Assembly (NCBI GenBank): GCA_027623555.1
Contig: JAQBSZ010000003.1
Span: forward strand, 179,082 to 243,081
Source of the DNA: Pseudomonadota bacterium
GTDB lineage: Bacteria > Pseudomonadota > Gammaproteobacteria > Pseudomonadales > Pseudohongiellaceae
Length of the DNA stretch: 64,000 nt
Reading direction: 5' to 3'
Shown here: positions 48,234 through 55,881 of the stretch, in pieces
Numbering within the stretch: the stretch's first letter is position 1
How the letters are laid out: each line of letters opens with the position of its first letter
Made by a program: the position numbers and the translations under genes
Notes under the pieces: model-generated
Database searches by the model: none
Seen by the model: the letters and a program-made list of their open reading frames with translations, nothing else
What the model was told of the DNA's origin: nothing

Positions 48234-48743
48234 TTATGTATCCTGCCAATCGAAATCGACTCGCCAGAGTCGCTGACCGGCTTTATCGAATGCCTCCCAC
48301 AGGGCAGCATGGGTGCGGCCCGTTTCCTTGTGGACCACATCCGGCAGCAGTTCCGCTAACGGCTTCAGCACAAACGCATTGCGGGTGATCTCTGCCCGCG
48401 GTAATTCGATTCCACAATCGTGCCCAGTCTCATCACCGAAGCTGAGGATATCGATATCTATAGGTCGCCCCGAAAACCGTGGTTGAGTCCGATCCCTGCC
48501 AAGCTGGTCTTCCAGTTGTTTGAGGAACAGAACTATCGGTTGCAGATCGACCTGAGTTTCGGTGATAACCACCAGGTTTAAAAAATTATCACCATCGAAG
48601 CCAATCGCTTCGCTTTCGAAAACCGCTGAACAAGTTATCTCACCGAATTCTTGCTGCAACGCCCTCGCTGCCCGGCGAATGTTCTCGGCAGGATCGATAT
48701 TGCTTCCCAGACTTAGTGATAGAAGTGGCAAGGCTGTTTCCAA
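48234..48743 (-). CDS. folK: 2-amino-4-hydroxy-6-hydroxymethyldihydropteridine pyrophosphokinase
   Basis: This 169-aa enzyme transfers pyrophosphate to the pterin in folate synthesis. LSLGSNIDPAENIRRAARAL at the start, FLNLVVITET, LEDQLGRDRTQPRFSGRPIDIDILSFGD with the metal-binding aspartates, and LPRAEITRNAFVLKPLAELLPD fit the family. It lies 13 bp behind folB on the same strand. Confidence 0.95.
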   Translation of the reverse strand: METALPLLSLSLGSNIDPAENIRRAARALQQEFGEITCSAVFESEAIGFDGDNFLNLVVITETQVDLQPIVLFLKQLEDQLGRDRTQPRFSGRPIDIDILSFGDETGHDCGIELPRAEITRNAFVLKPLAELLPDVVHKETGRTHAALWEAFDKAGQRLWRVDFDWQDT

Positions 48744-48756
48744 TACTATGCCAGTT

Positions 48757-49125
48757 TCATGGCTGGTTTGCTGCCGACGCAGGTCGTTCGATGATAACCC
48801 CTACATCTTTCGATCCGGTTACCGCACCTGGTTTGCCCAGGCGCAGTTTTATATGGCTCACGTGAAACTCATCGAGAACCAGGCTGGCTATTTTTTCCGC
48901 CAGGGTCTCTACCAGGAAAAACTCTGAACTCTCGACGAAATCGATGAGTCTTTTCGCCACCGCCTTGTAATCGAGTGCCTGTTTAATACTATCGGTGCTG
49001 GCGGCCGGACGAATGTCTGTCGCCATTTCCAGATCCAGGCTGACTACCTGCTTCTGTTCTCTTTCCCAGTCGAAGATGCCGATGATCGTTTTTATCTCCA
49101 GCTCTCGAATATAGACAATATCCAT
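48757..49125 (-). CDS. folB: Dihydroneopterin aldolase
   Basis: This 122-aa enzyme cleaves dihydroneopterin to 6-hydroxymethyl-dihydropterin. DIVYIRELEIKTIIGIFDWEREQKQVVSLDLEMATD, DYKAVAKRLIDFVESSEFFLVETLAEKIASLVL with the catalytic glutamate and IKLRLGKPGAVTGSKDVGVIIER are typical. It lies between tsaD and folK. The plsY gene that often separates folB and tsaD in pseudomonads is absent. Confidence 0.95.
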   Translation of the reverse strand: MDIVYIRELEIKTIIGIFDWEREQKQVVSLDLEMATDIRPAASTDSIKQALDYKAVAKRLIDFVESSEFFLVETLAEKIASLVLDEFHVSHIKLRLGKPGAVTGSKDVGVIIERPASAANQP

Positions 49126-49143
49126 AACAATCCTTCTATCTGA

Positions 49144-50175
49144 CTAGGAAATCGCCGACAGCGATTCCAGGGGCCAGCGGGGAAACGCGTCGATGGCGAG
49201 CGATGCAGACTGACCGGCCAGCAATCGCTGACACCCGGCGTAAGCGATCATAGCACCATTGTCGGTGCAGAATCGGGGCTGGGCGTAGAAGAGACGTCCG
49301 TTAATTTTCAGCATTGCCGTCTCCAGCACTTCGCGCAAACGGGTGTTCGCACTGACCCCGCCGGCGATGATCAAGGACTTCAGACCCGTCTGCTGAAGTG
49401 CGCGGCGACACTTGATCACCATGGTATCGATAACGGCTTCTTCGAAGGCTCGGGCGATGTCCGCCTGCGTCTGTACATCCAGTTCGCCATTGTTATTAGC
49501 GTGTTCAATGATGGTGTTGCGTACAAAAGTCTTCAGCCCACTAAAACTGAAATCCAGGCCGGGGCGCTTCGTCATCGGCCTGGGAAATTCAAAGCGGCCC
49601 TCAATACCCGACTGTGCCAGCTTCGCTACATGGGGTCCGCCTGGATACCCAAGCCCCAGCATCTTGCCCACCTTATCGAAGGCTTCACCGGCGGCGTCGT
49701 CCAGAGATTCACCCAGTAGCTGGTAATCACCGATGCCACTCACTCGCACTAATTGCGTGTGGCCCCCCGAGACAAGCAGGGCGACGAAAGGAAAACTCGG
49801 CGGCTCGGCTTCGAGCATGGGAGCGAGCAGGTGACCCTCCATGTGATGTACGCCGATAGCAGGAACATCCCAGCCCATCGCCAGGGAGCGTCCGATAGCC
49901 GCCCCAACCAGCAAGGCGCCTACCAGGCCAGGGCCGGCCGTATAAGCAACGCCAGTGATGTCCACATTACGGATGCCTGCCTTGGCGATAACCTGTTTCA
50001 CCAGTGGCAGGGTCTTGCGAATGTGGTCACGGGAGGCCAATTCCGGAATAACTCCACCGTAGGCAGCATGAATGTCAACCTGGCTGAACAGCGCATCCGC
50101 CAGCAGGCCATGAGTGCTGGCGTAGACGGCGACTCCGGTCTCATCACAGGAAGTTTCAATACCTAGTACAATCAA
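49144..50175 (-). CDS. tsaD: tRNA N6-adenosine threonylcarbamoyltransferase
   Basis: This 343-aa Kae1/TsaD protein makes t6A37 in ANN-decoding tRNAs with TsaB and Tsa[17 protein letters not shown], the metal-binding HxxxH in [46 protein letters not shown] and [13 protein letters not shown] are all present. It is divergent from rpsU, as in most Gammaproteobacteria. Confidence 0.97.
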   Translation of the reverse strand: MIVLGIETSCDETGVAVYASTHGLLADALFSQVDIHAAYGGVIPELASRDHIRKTLPLVKQVIAKAGIRNVDITGVAYTAGPGLVGALLVGAAIGRSLAMGWDVPAIGVHHMEGHLLAPMLEAEPPSFPFVALLVSGGHTQLVRVSGIGDYQLLGESLDDAAGEAFDKVGKMLGLGYPGGPHVAKLAQSGIEGRFEFPRPMTKRPGLDFSFSGLKTFVRNTIIEHANNNGELDVQTQADIARAFEEAVIDTMVIKCRRALQQTGLKSLIIAGGVSANTRLREVLETAMLKINGRLFYAQPRFCTDNGAMIAYAGCQRLLAGQSASLAIDAFPRWPLESLSAIS

Positions 50176-50276
50176 TGACTTAGTCTCAAATGTGGCATAA
50201 CGCGTGGGCCATCATGCCAAAAAACCCGGAATATCCCAAATCGGTCGTATTTACGGCCTTGAATGGCCTATTTTCT

Positions 50277-50305
50277 TTGCAATTCGGGGCGCTGGGCTTT
50301 AAGAT
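50277..50305 (+). promoter_or_regulatory. Promoter of the rpsU operon
   Basis: A -35 box TTGCAA and a -10 box TAAGAT are separated by 17 bp in the 204-bp tsaD/rpsU gap, about 75 bp before the rpsU start. The leader that follows contains a small inverted repeat GTCCC/GGGAC. Both boxes differ from consensus by one or two bases. Confidence 0.6.
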
Positions 50306-50379
50306 ACCGCCCCTCTGAAAGGTCCCCGTTACCGGGACACACTCTGTAACTGAATAGAATAATAGGTAGGTGTTTTTTA

Positions 50380-50595
50380 GTGCCACAAGTCAAACTCAAA
50401 GAAAACGAACCGTTCGATGTAGCCCTACGTCGTTTCAAGCGTTCGTGCGAAAAAGCCGGTATCCTGGCGGAAGTGCGCCGCAAAGAGTTTTATGAAAAGC
50501 CGACTTCAATTCGCAAGCGCAAGGCGGCCGCTGCTGTGAAGCGACATCTCAAGAAAATGTCTCGGGAAAGTCGCAAGAGCGTGCGTCTCTACTAA
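50380..50595 (+). CDS. rpsU: Ribosomal protein S21
   Basis: This 71-aa basic protein of the small subunit supports initiation. [71 protein letters not shown] matches S21 from end to end. It begins with GTG, with AGGTAGG upstream, an unusual start for this gene. It is first in the macromolecular synthesis operon. Confidence 0.97.
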   Translation: MPQVKLKENEPFDVALRRFKRSCEKAGILAEVRRKEFYEKPTSIRKRKAAAAVKRHLKKMSRESRKSVRLY

Positions 50596-50657
50596 CCTCC
50601 ACATTGTTTATGCGCGGTCATCTGAATTGGCCGCCCCGCTCACCTCAGAGCAGTCCC

Positions 50658-51110
50658 ATGTCCGAAAGCCCTCTCAAACTGCAAATCGTTGCCGCCATGC
50701 AAGACGCCATGCGTGCCAGAGACAAGCCTCGCCTGGGTGCCATTCGCCTGGCGCTGGCCGAGATCAAACGTGTCGAAGTCGATGAACGCATCGACCCTGA
50801 CGAGACTCGTGTCACATCAATCCTGGATAAGATGGTCAAGCAGCGCCGTGAATCCATCAGGCAGTTTGAGGTAGCCGGACGCGCCGAGCTGGTAGCACAG
50901 GAAGAACTGGAAATTGGCGTGCTGCAGGAATTTCTTCCTCAGGCATTGAATGAAGAAGAACTGGACGCCATCATCAAATCGGCGTTGGCAGAATCCGGTG
51001 CCAGTAACATGCAGGACATGAGCAAGGTGATGGGACTGGTTAAACCCAAGGTCGTCGGGCGGGCTGACATGGGTGCGGTGAGCCAGAAAATTAAGGCGGT
51101 TTTAGCCTAG
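50658..51110 (+). CDS. yqeY: GatB/YqeY domain protein
   Basis: This 150-aa helical protein is related to the tRNA-binding tail of GatB. LKLQIVAAMQDAMRARDKPRLGAIRLALAEIKRVEVDERID and VLQEFLPQALNEEELDAIIKSALAESGASNMQDMSKVMGLVKPKVVGRADMGAVSQKIK are family blocks. I start at ATG 50658; the track start adds 18 residues. It lies between rpsU and dnaG, as in pseudomonads. Confidence 0.92.
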   Translation: MSESPLKLQIVAAMQDAMRARDKPRLGAIRLALAEIKRVEVDERIDPDETRVTSILDKMVKQRRESIRQFEVAGRAELVAQEELEIGVLQEFLPQALNEEELDAIIKSALAESGASNMQDMSKVMGLVKPKVVGRADMGAVSQKIKAVLA

Positions 51111-51127
51111 TCAACCAATAGGCAAAC

Positions 51128-51166
51128 AAAAGGTGCCAGGCACCGGTGCCAGGCACCTTTTTAATC
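51128..51166 (+). terminator. Strong intrinsic terminator between yqeY and dnaG
   Basis: Two 17-base arms (AAAAGGTGCCAGGCACC and GGTGCCAGGCACCTTTT) pair with a single central mismatch and are followed by TTTTTAA. Each arm is itself near-palindromic (GGTGCCAGGCACC). It lies 18 bp after yqeY and 87 bp before dnaG and may set the well-known attenuation between rpsU and dnaG. Confidence 0.8.
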
Positions 51167-51252
51167 TTTCAATTCCTCACCAACACATTCCTCAATCCGC
51201 TACAATAGATCGCTCGGCTACTCCTGAATTTTCCAACGGACGACAAGCGTAA

Positions 51253-53082
51253 ATGGCGGGTTTGATTCCACAGGCCTTTATCGATGACCTTCTGCATCGA
51301 ACTGACATTGTCGAAGTCATCGACAAGCGCGTTGGCCTGAAGAAAACCGGCAAGAACTACTCGGCCTGCTGCCCATTCCACCAGGAAAAGACTCCCTCCT
51401 TCAGTGTCCAACCCGAGCGCCAGTTCTATTACTGTTTCGGCTGTGGTGCCGGTGGCAATGCAATTGGTTTTGTCATGAACTTCGAACAGGTGGAATTCCC
51501 GCAGGCCGTTGAGAGCCTGGCGCGTGAGGCAGGCGTGGAAGTTCCACGGGAGGAGTCCCGGGCAGCCACGCAGAAACAGTCTGAGAACGTGAAGCTGCTG
51601 GAAGTGCTGGAGCGTGCCAGTAAGTTTTACCAATACCAGCTGCGTCACCATGAAAATAAACAGGCGGCCGTGGATTACTTGAAGTCGCGGGGAGTCAGCG
51701 GGGAGATCGCCAAGGATTTCTGCCTGGGTTATGCCCCACCCGGTTGGGATAATTTGTTGAGTGCTATCGGTACCGATAGCAAGGAGCAGAAAGCACTGCT
51801 CAAAGCAGGCATGGTCATCGAGAAGGAGCGGACCAAATCTGGCGATGACGAAAAACTCGAAGAGTCAGATGTCCATTACTACGATCGCTTTCGCCATCGC
51901 ATCATGTTTCCTATACGTGATAGTCGCGGGCGCACAATTGCCTTCGGTGGCCGCGTGTTGGGAGATGACAAACCCAAGTATCTGAATTCACCTGAGACTG
52001 CCGTTTTTCACAAGGGTTCCGAACTGTATGGTTTGCATGAAGTGAAACGCTTAGGAGATAAGTTCAATCGATTGTTGCTGGTGGAAGGCTATATGGATGT
52101 CATTGCCCTGGCGCAGATGGAGATCCGCAATGCGGTAGCCACCCTGGGAACGGCGACCAGCGCTCGACACCTGACGCGCATGTTTCGCCAGGTGCAGGAA
52201 GTGGTGTTCTGCTTCGATGGCGACGAGGCAGGCCGAACGGCGGCCTGGCGCGCACTGGAATCCACACTGCCCCATATGGAAGACGGCCGGCAGGTAAAAT
52301 TCCTGTTTCTGCCTGAAGGCACCGACCCGGATACCTATGTCAGGCAGGTCGGCAAGGAAAAATTCAACAGCGAAGTGGACAATGCCACAGCGCTGGAAAC
52401 TTTCTTCTTCGACAAACTCAGCCAGAACCTGGACGTGCGCTCAATCGAGGGCAAGGCACGCCTGAGTAATCTTGCCAAGCCACTGATCAGGCAACTGCCC
52501 AGGGGGGTCTATGGACAACTCATGCTGGACCGCCTTTCGGAAATCCTCGGGGTAAACAGCGAGTCTCTCGATCGTCTGTTAGAAGCCGTTCCAGCACTAC
52601 CGGAACGCTATACCGATTCACCACCTCAACATGCACCACCTCCCTTCTACCCGAACCATCGGGGCAGATATCCTGACAGCGGCGTAGTAAAGCTTTCCAC
52701 CTACCGCAAACCGGCCAGCCTCAAGGCCATTGAGTTACTCCTGCGCAACCCTGAGATTGCCCTGTCAATAACGACGGATCTGGAACCACTGCGCAGTGCC
52801 GAGGATGAGAGCCGCAAGCTGTTGTTGGCGCTCATTGAAATGGTTAAGAACGACCCCAATACTGAGACCTATACCCTGCTTGGTTACTGCTACGGGACAA
52901 ACCTTGGAAGCCAGCTCACGCAAGTGCTGCAAAGTGAGCGCATTACGCCCCAGGAAGGCGTAGAAGAGGAATTTCATCATATCCTTGACAATATCTTGTC
53001 AGATATCGTGAAGAAGCTCGAATTATTGCAGCTCAGAGATGAGCTGAAATCCCGTGTCTCTGCGGCAAAAGATCGCAACTAA
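51253..53082 (+). CDS. dnaG: DNA primase
   Basis: This 609-aa enzyme makes RNA primers for replication. The zinc-binding domain shows CCPFHQEKTPSFSV and FYYCFGCGAGGNAIGF; the catalytic core includes RIMFPIRDSRGRTIAFGGRVL, the Toprim strands LLLVEGYMDVIALAQ and CFDGDEAGRTAAWRALE; the C-terminal third is the DnaB-binding domain. The length is normal. It follows a strong terminator and precedes rpoD by 120 bp. Confidence 0.97.
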   Translation: MAGLIPQAFIDDLLHRTDIVEVIDKRVGLKKTGKNYSACCPFHQEKTPSFSVQPERQFYYCFGCGAGGNAIGFVMNFEQVEFPQAVESLAREAGVEVPREESRAATQKQSENVKLLEVLERASKFYQYQLRHHENKQAAVDYLKSRGVSGEIAKDFCLGYAPPGWDNLLSAIGTDSKEQKALLKAGMVIEKERTKSGDDEKLEESDVHYYDRFRHRIMFPIRDSRGRTIAFGGRVLGDDKPKYLNSPETAVFHKGSELYGLHEVKRLGDKFNRLLLVEGYMDVIALAQMEIRNAVATLGTATSARHLTRMFRQVQEVVFCFDGDEAGRTAAWRALESTLPHMEDGRQVKFLFLPEGTDPDTYVRQVGKEKFNSEVDNATALETFFFDKLSQNLDVRSIEGKARLSNLAKPLIRQLPRGVYGQLMLDRLSEILGVNSESLDRLLEAVPALPERYTDSPPQHAPPPFYPNHRGRYPDSGVVKLSTYRKPASLKAIELLLRNPEIALSITTDLEPLRSAEDESRKLLLALIEMVKNDPNTETYTLLGYCYGTNLGSQLTQVLQSERITPQEGVEEEFHHILDNILSDIVKKLELLQLRDELKSRVSAAKDRN

Positions 53083-53107
53083 GCAGCCGCTATTACAGTC
53101 TTATAAA

Positions 53108-53136
53108 TATACAAGCTGGTCCTTCATCTATATAAT
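53108..53136 (+). promoter_or_regulatory. Promoter upstream of rpoD
   Basis: A perfect -10 TATAAT (53131-53136) has a TATACA -35-like box 17 bp upstream (53108-53113). It lies in the dnaG-rpoD gap, 67 bp before the rpoD ATG, so rpoD probably has its own transcription besides readthrough. Confidence 0.6.
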
Positions 53137-53202
53137 GCCCGGCTCACTTTTATTCACGCAATTCAGACTACCCGGCATCCACGCCCGGGAAGACGAGAGT
53201 TC

Positions 53203-55035
53203 ATGGCCAAGATAATCGCACCCCAATCCAGTCTTAAAGCTTTGATTGCCAAGGGTAAGGAGCAGAGCTACTTGACCTATGCCGAGGTTAATGACCATCT
53301 GCCCGAATCCATCTCGGATCCGGACCAGGTCGAAGACATCATCCAGATGATCAACGACATGGGCATCAAGGTTTTCGAAGCAGCACCGGATGCCGATGCA
53401 TTACTGCTCAATGAAGACGACAGCGATGACGGTGCCGATGAAGTAGCTGCCGCCGAGGCTGCCGCGGCCCTGGCTGCCGTTGAGAACGAAGCAGGCAGGA
53501 CCACTGATCCAGTGCGTATGTACATGCGTGAAATGGGTACGGTAGAACTGCTTACCCGTGAAGGCGAAATCGTGATCGCCAAGCGTATCGAAGAAGGTCT
53601 GCGGGAATTGATGCAGGCCATGGCCCACTTCCCTGGCACTGTCGAACATGTGCTGAACGAGTATGCGCTTGTCGATACCGACGAGCGACGCCTGAATGAA
53701 CTTATCACCGGTTACCTCGACTCGACCGATGAAGAGATTCCAGCGCCTATGACTGCAGAAGAGCGCAAGGAAGAGCTGAAAGCCGCTGCCAACAGAGACG
53801 ATGATGATGACGAAGTTGCGGTCGGTCCAGATCCAGAGGAAGCCAGGATTCGTTTCGCCGATCTCAGGAAACAGTACGAGTTAACCAGTTCGGTTGTTGC
53901 CAAGCGCGGCCGTCCCGATGCCAAGTCCATCGGAGAACTGGAAAAACTCGGTGAGCTTTTCAAGTGTTTCAAGCTAACACCTCGCCAGTTCGATCCCCTG
54001 CTGAGTCATATCCGGGCAGTGCTGTCTCGCCTGCGTCGCCATGAGAAGACCGTCATGAGTCTGTGTGTGCGCGGCGCGAAGATGCCTCGCAAGGATTTCA
54101 TTGCCAGCTTCCCAGGTAACGAAGTCAATGAAAAATGGATCGACCAGCACATCAAAGCGAAGGTCGCTTACTCAGAATTACTGGTAAACGTGAAGACCGA
54201 AGTCCTCAGGGCCCAGAAGAAGATTCGCATGCTGGAAGAAGAGACCGGCCTGTCTGTTTCGGAGATCAAGGACATCAATCGGCAGATGTCTATAGGCGAG
54301 GCCAAGTCACGCCGCGCCAAGAAAGAAATGGTCGAAGCCAACCTGCGCCTGGTAATCTCCATCGCCAAGAAATATACCAACCGCGGCCTGCAGTTTCTTG
54401 ACCTGATCCAGGAAGGCAACATCGGTTTGATGAAAGCGGTCGATAAGTTCGAATACCGCCGCGGCTACAAGTTTTCAACCTATGCCACCTGGTGGATTCG
54501 TCAGGCTATTACCCGTTCCATCGCCGACCAGGCGCGCACCATTCGTATCCCGGTGCATATGATCGAGACGATCAACAAGCTCAATCGAATCTCACGACAG
54601 ATGGTGCACGAGAAAGGTCGCGAGCCTACACCGGAAGAGCTGGGTGAGCGCATGGAGATGTCTGAAGACAAGGTGCGCCGAGTATTGAAGATCGCCAAGG
54701 AGCCAATCTCCATGGAGACTCCAATTGGTGACGATGAAGATTCACACCTGGGTGACTTTATCGAAGACGCCACCGTGGACTCACCGGTAGATTCTTCTAT
54801 CGATGAAGGTCTCAGGGAAGCCACCAAGGATGTACTTGGCAGCCTCACAGCACGGGAAGCCAAGGTACTGCGCATGCGCTTCGGCATCGACATGAACACC
54901 GACCATACGCTGGAGGAAGTGGGTAAGCAGTTCGACGTTACCCGTGAGCGCATACGCCAGATCGAAGCGAAGGCGCTCAGGAAACTACGGCACCCGACGC
55001 GCTCCGACCATCTGCGATCTTTCCTGGACGACTAA
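53203..55035 (+). CDS. rpoD: RNA polymerase sigma factor RpoD (sigma-70)
   Basis: This 610-aa primary sigma factor has region 1.1 at the N-terminus ([25 protein letters not shown]), an acidic spacer, region 1.2 ([24 protein letters not shown]), region 2 with [63 protein letters not shown], and region 4 ending [30 protein letters not shown]. All are intact. It closes the rpsU-yqeY-dnaG-rpoD operon. Confidence 0.98.
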   Translation: MAKIIAPQSSLKALIAKGKEQSYLTYAEVNDHLPESISDPDQVEDIIQMINDMGIKVFEAAPDADALLLNEDDSDDGADEVAAAEAAAALAAVENEAGRTTDPVRMYMREMGTVELLTREGEIVIAKRIEEGLRELMQAMAHFPGTVEHVLNEYALVDTDERRLNELITGYLDSTDEEIPAPMTAEERKEELKAAANRDDDDDEVAVGPDPEEARIRFADLRKQYELTSSVVAKRGRPDAKSIGELEKLGELFKCFKLTPRQFDPLLSHIRAVLSRLRRHEKTVMSLCVRGAKMPRKDFIASFPGNEVNEKWIDQHIKAKVAYSELLVNVKTEVLRAQKKIRMLEEETGLSVSEIKDINRQMSIGEAKSRRAKKEMVEANLRLVISIAKKYTNRGLQFLDLIQEGNIGLMKAVDKFEYRRGYKFSTYATWWIRQAITRSIADQARTIRIPVHMIETINKLNRISRQMVHEKGREPTPEELGERMEMSEDKVRRVLKIAKEPISMETPIGDDEDSHLGDFIEDATVDSPVDSSIDEGLREATKDVLGSLTAREAKVLRMRFGIDMNTDHTLEEVGKQFDVTRERIRQIEAKALRKLRHPTRSDHLRSFLDD

Positions 55036-55400
55036 GCGGGATTGGCAAGTAGTCTTTAAGCACAGCGAGATGCTTGAAGATGAGGCGGGAGTGATTGTTG
55101 ACGAAGGATTGTAGCCCCCTGCCTGAGTGAGGAGAAAATCGCTTCCAACGAAGTATTCGAGCAGCTAGCGTGGCTTAAATTAGAGGGGCGCTATAAAATG
55201 CGCCCCTTCTTGTTTTAGAGCCGGGGATTCGATTTCTCGATTTCAACCAAAGCCGAGCGATCTCTATCGAAGGCTTTGGCGAAGTGAGAAGCTCGAAATC
55301 GAGGCGAAGTAGTTTCTAAGCGAGGGAGCGTACAAGTAGTACTTAACCGAGCGAAGAGAAAGCTACAACGAAGAGTTCGAGCTTCTAGCAAAGACAAAGA
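55036..55400. repeat. rpoD-tRNA gap with degenerate direct repeats
   Basis: This 365-bp gap has no gene. Besides the terminator it holds two related blocks: AACGAAGTATTCGAGCAGCTAGC (55147-55169) and AACGAAGAGTTCGAGCTTCTAGC (55367-55389), 19 of 23 identical. Looser repeats of AAGTAGT(N)TTAA(G/C)C type lie at about 55050, 55308 and 55334. This suggests an old local duplication on the tRNA side. No obvious tRNA promoter is seen. Confidence 0.5.
55184..55218 (+). terminator. Intrinsic terminator after rpoD
   Basis: A 7-bp GC-rich stem GGGGCGC/GCGCCCC with an 8-base loop is followed by TTCTTGTTTT. It lies 150 bp past the rpoD stop and before the tRNA gene. Confidence 0.8.
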
Positions 55401-55477
55401 GGGCCTATAGCTCAGTTGGTTAGAGCGCCGGACTCATAATCCGTTTGTCCCAGGTTCGAGTCCTGGTGGGCCCACCA
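55401..55477 (+). tRNA. tRNA-Ile2 (anticodon CAT)
   Basis: A 77-nt cloverleaf with encoded CCA: acceptor GGGCCTA/TGGGCCC, D arm GCTCAGTTGGTTAGAGC, anticodon loop CTCATAA, T arm CCAGGTTCGAGTCCTGG. The CAT anticodon fits initiator Met, elongator Met or Ile2 (lysidine-modified). The GGACTCATAATCC stem region, the G-C-rich ends and a position next to rpoD (like E. coli ileX) favour Ile2. Pair 27-43 is a C-T mismatch. It marks the core/accessory border. Confidence 0.85.
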
Positions 55478-55575
55478 TTTTTCGTTGGATTTCATCGAGT
55501 TATGATTTGGAGCGACGGACTATGAGTTTTTGGAGTCCGTTGGTCGACATAGTCGCGCCGTAAAACTTCCCCTCG

Positions 55576-55651
55576 CCACCCGACGACTCGACGCACCCGA
55601 CGCCGGCCATGGGGCTCATGGTGTGTGGGCGGGCGACGGGTCGTCGGGTGG
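55576..55651. repeat. GC-rich inverted repeat downstream of the tRNA
   Basis: Arms CCACCCGACGACTCG (55576-55590) and CGGGTCGTCGGGTGG (55637-55651) pair with one mismatch around a 46-base GC-rich loop. The stretch is much richer in GC than the AT-rich genes that follow. It lies between the tRNA and the first island gene and has no recognised role. Confidence 0.55.
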
Positions 55652-55798
55652 GGTTGAGTAGCGCGGCATGAGTGCCACTGCAATGCTTTCGAGACGGCCT
55701 CCAGCAAGCAAGGCTTCGCCCAAACCAATACCTTCTCTGCGTTTTACCCGTTCTATCTCTAGGCCGGGTATGCCTATAATTGTTCCTGCGTGGGACAT
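55616..55798 (-). pseudogene. Short ORF, possible remnant of a REP-associated transposase
   Basis: This 60-aa ORF starts at ATG 55798 with GGAGA five bases upstream, so it can be translated. MSHAGTIIGIPG recalls the start of IS200/REP-associated tyrosine transposases (M-x-R-x-x-x-I-x-x-PG), but no HUH motif or catalytic tyrosine follows, and the 3' end runs into the GC-rich inverted repeat. Upstream, GGGACATGGGTATTC (55792-55806) and GAATACCTGTGTCCC (55841-55855) form a near-perfect inverted repeat, like a mobile-element end. The identification is tentative. Confidence 0.3.
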
Positions 55799-55881
55799 GG
55801 GTATTCTCCATTAAAGTGATCGTCGCAAAATCAGTTTAATGAATACCTGTGTCCCCCGTTAATGATGAAGAGCCTTAGTTT

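Noticed and set aside
51128-51166. CRISPR-like repeat from GGTGCCAGGCACC copies
   Set aside because: Only two adjacent copies forming one stem followed by a T-run; this is an intrinsic terminator, with no spacers.
54501-54953. 150-aa minus-strand ORF within rpoD
   Set aside because: A shadow of the strongly conserved sigma factor frame; its Ser/Arg-rich composition is typical of an antisense artefact.
55401-55477. Reading the CAT tRNA as elongator or initiator tRNA-Met
   Set aside because: The initiator lacks a 1-72 pair, while this gene has a G-C pair there; the anticodon-stem context GGACTCATAATCC and position by rpoD favour Ile2, though elongator Met cannot be fully excluded.
55500-55811. 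103-codon minus-strand ORF after the tRNA
   Set aside because: It is Arg/Pro-rich from GC-rich repeat sequence, has no ribosome site at its ATG, and the other frame with a good site (55798) is preferred, though also weak.
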